Assembly: GCA_021824565.1 (NCBI GenBank)
Contig: JAKAKL010000054.1
Span: 1 to 64,000 of the forward strand
Length of the DNA: 64,000 bases
Direction of reading: 5' to 3'
Origin: Bacteroidota bacterium
Lineage (GTDB): Bacteria > Bacteroidota > Ignavibacteria > Ignavibacteriales > Ignavibacteriaceae
Made by a program: the position numbers and the translations under genes. Below, piece by piece: positions 63,875 to 64,000 of the stretch. Every line of letters starts with the position of its first letter. Position 1 is the first letter of the stretch. The notes under the pieces were generated by a model that worked only from the letters and a program-made list of their open reading frames with translations, did not search any database and was not told the origin of the DNA.

Positions 63875-64000
63875 TTATATTATTTTTTCAAAGCGCAAGT
63901 CGCAGCGTTCTGACCCCGCTGCCAGAGTTCCTGTTCTGCTGTATTTAATTCCATAGGCTTCAAAGTATTTTGGATACGCACAGTCATCGGCATAGCAGTT
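63875..64000 (-). CDS. C-terminal part of a probable L-2-amino-thiazoline-4-carboxylate hydrolase-like protein
   Basis: The minus frame is open from the window edge to a TAA at 63875-63877 and encodes 41 residues. The segment 'NCYADDCAYPKYFEAYGIKYSRTGTL' and the ending 'AGSERCDLRFEKII' match the C-terminal pattern of ATC-hydrolase-like proteins (PF14196), which end in 'G...CDFRF'. These act on a cyclic thiazoline intermediate or serve other, unknown functions. Start and most of the gene lie outside the window, so both family and activity are provisional. Confidence 0.6.
   Translation of the reverse strand, partial: NCYADDCAYPKYFEAYGIKYSRTGTLAAGSERCDLRFEKII

Overview
The window looks like chromosomal DNA of an AT-rich member of the Bacteroidota/Chlorobi group, most likely the class Ignavibacteria. 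Two tandem secreted proteins (47815-51360) end in the '[12 protein letters not shown]...LASGVYLYRL...KKMILLK' type of T9SS type A sorting domain that is especially common there. atpDC is detached from the rest of the ATP synthase genes, as in that group. A tricorn-type protease and a fused alpha/beta 2-oxoacid dehydrogenase E1 point the same way. This placement rests on reading the proteins; no 16S or tRNA gene was seen.

Layout. 1-900: end of an unknown gene and a REP-associated (IS200-like) transposase bracketed by hairpins. 906-8614: sodium:solute symporter with a small two-helix partner, an unlisted 44-residue membrane ORF, a tricorn-like protease, a SET-domain protein and small unknowns. 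8615-9464: a gene-free stretch ending in a 21-bp tandem-repeat array. 9501-14980: DJ-1/PfpI protein, AlkZ-like winged-helix protein, SMUG2-type uracil-DNA glycosylase, a membrane protein and an M1 peptidase. 15204-21720: PQQ-propeller protein, then a MocR-type regulator facing a five-gene EamA/PNPOx-like/AhpD-like/OsmC/VOC operon that ends at a strong terminator. 21738-26266: a Cas4-DnaQ-like double nuclease, bacteriohaemerythrin, an exported protein and a second EamA exporter. 26604-35549: one long minus-strand block, lpdA-lipB-E1-E2-lipA-atpD-atpC. It carries a complete 2-oxoacid dehydrogenase together with the enzymes that lipoylate it. 35796-40170: a MerR-type regulator with a cysteine-rich tail and a palindrome at its start, followed by a heptahaem cytochrome c, a di-haem cytochrome b and an octahaem cytochrome c, probably a quinone-linked respiratory module. 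40173-44108: YciI, two alpha/beta hydrolases and unknowns. 44300-47751: an accessory island with a type II restriction-modification pair, two repeat arrays (21/42-bp period) and a Phd/VapC toxin-antitoxin pair with its operator. 47815-54633: two T9SS cargo proteins, then a NarL-type regulator and a PDZ-bearing histidine kinase. 54843-56341: a small membrane protein and an aldo/keto reductase. 56561-63759: a CHASE2 adenylate cyclase, an outer-membrane-barrel protein, a FecR-domain protein and two exported proteins, likely an envelope-sensing unit. 63875-64000: the C-terminus of a further minus-strand gene.

The most unusual sequence-level feature is that three unrelated, apparently non-coding arrays (9088-9464, 46555-46848, 46846-47036) share a 21-bp period, equal to seven codons or two turns of B-DNA. 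I found no CRISPR array, prophage or rRNA gene. The best system-level candidates for follow-up are the MerR/heptahaem/cyt b/octahaem operon, the CHASE2-cyclase/barrel/FecR cluster and the repeat-flanked RM-TA island.
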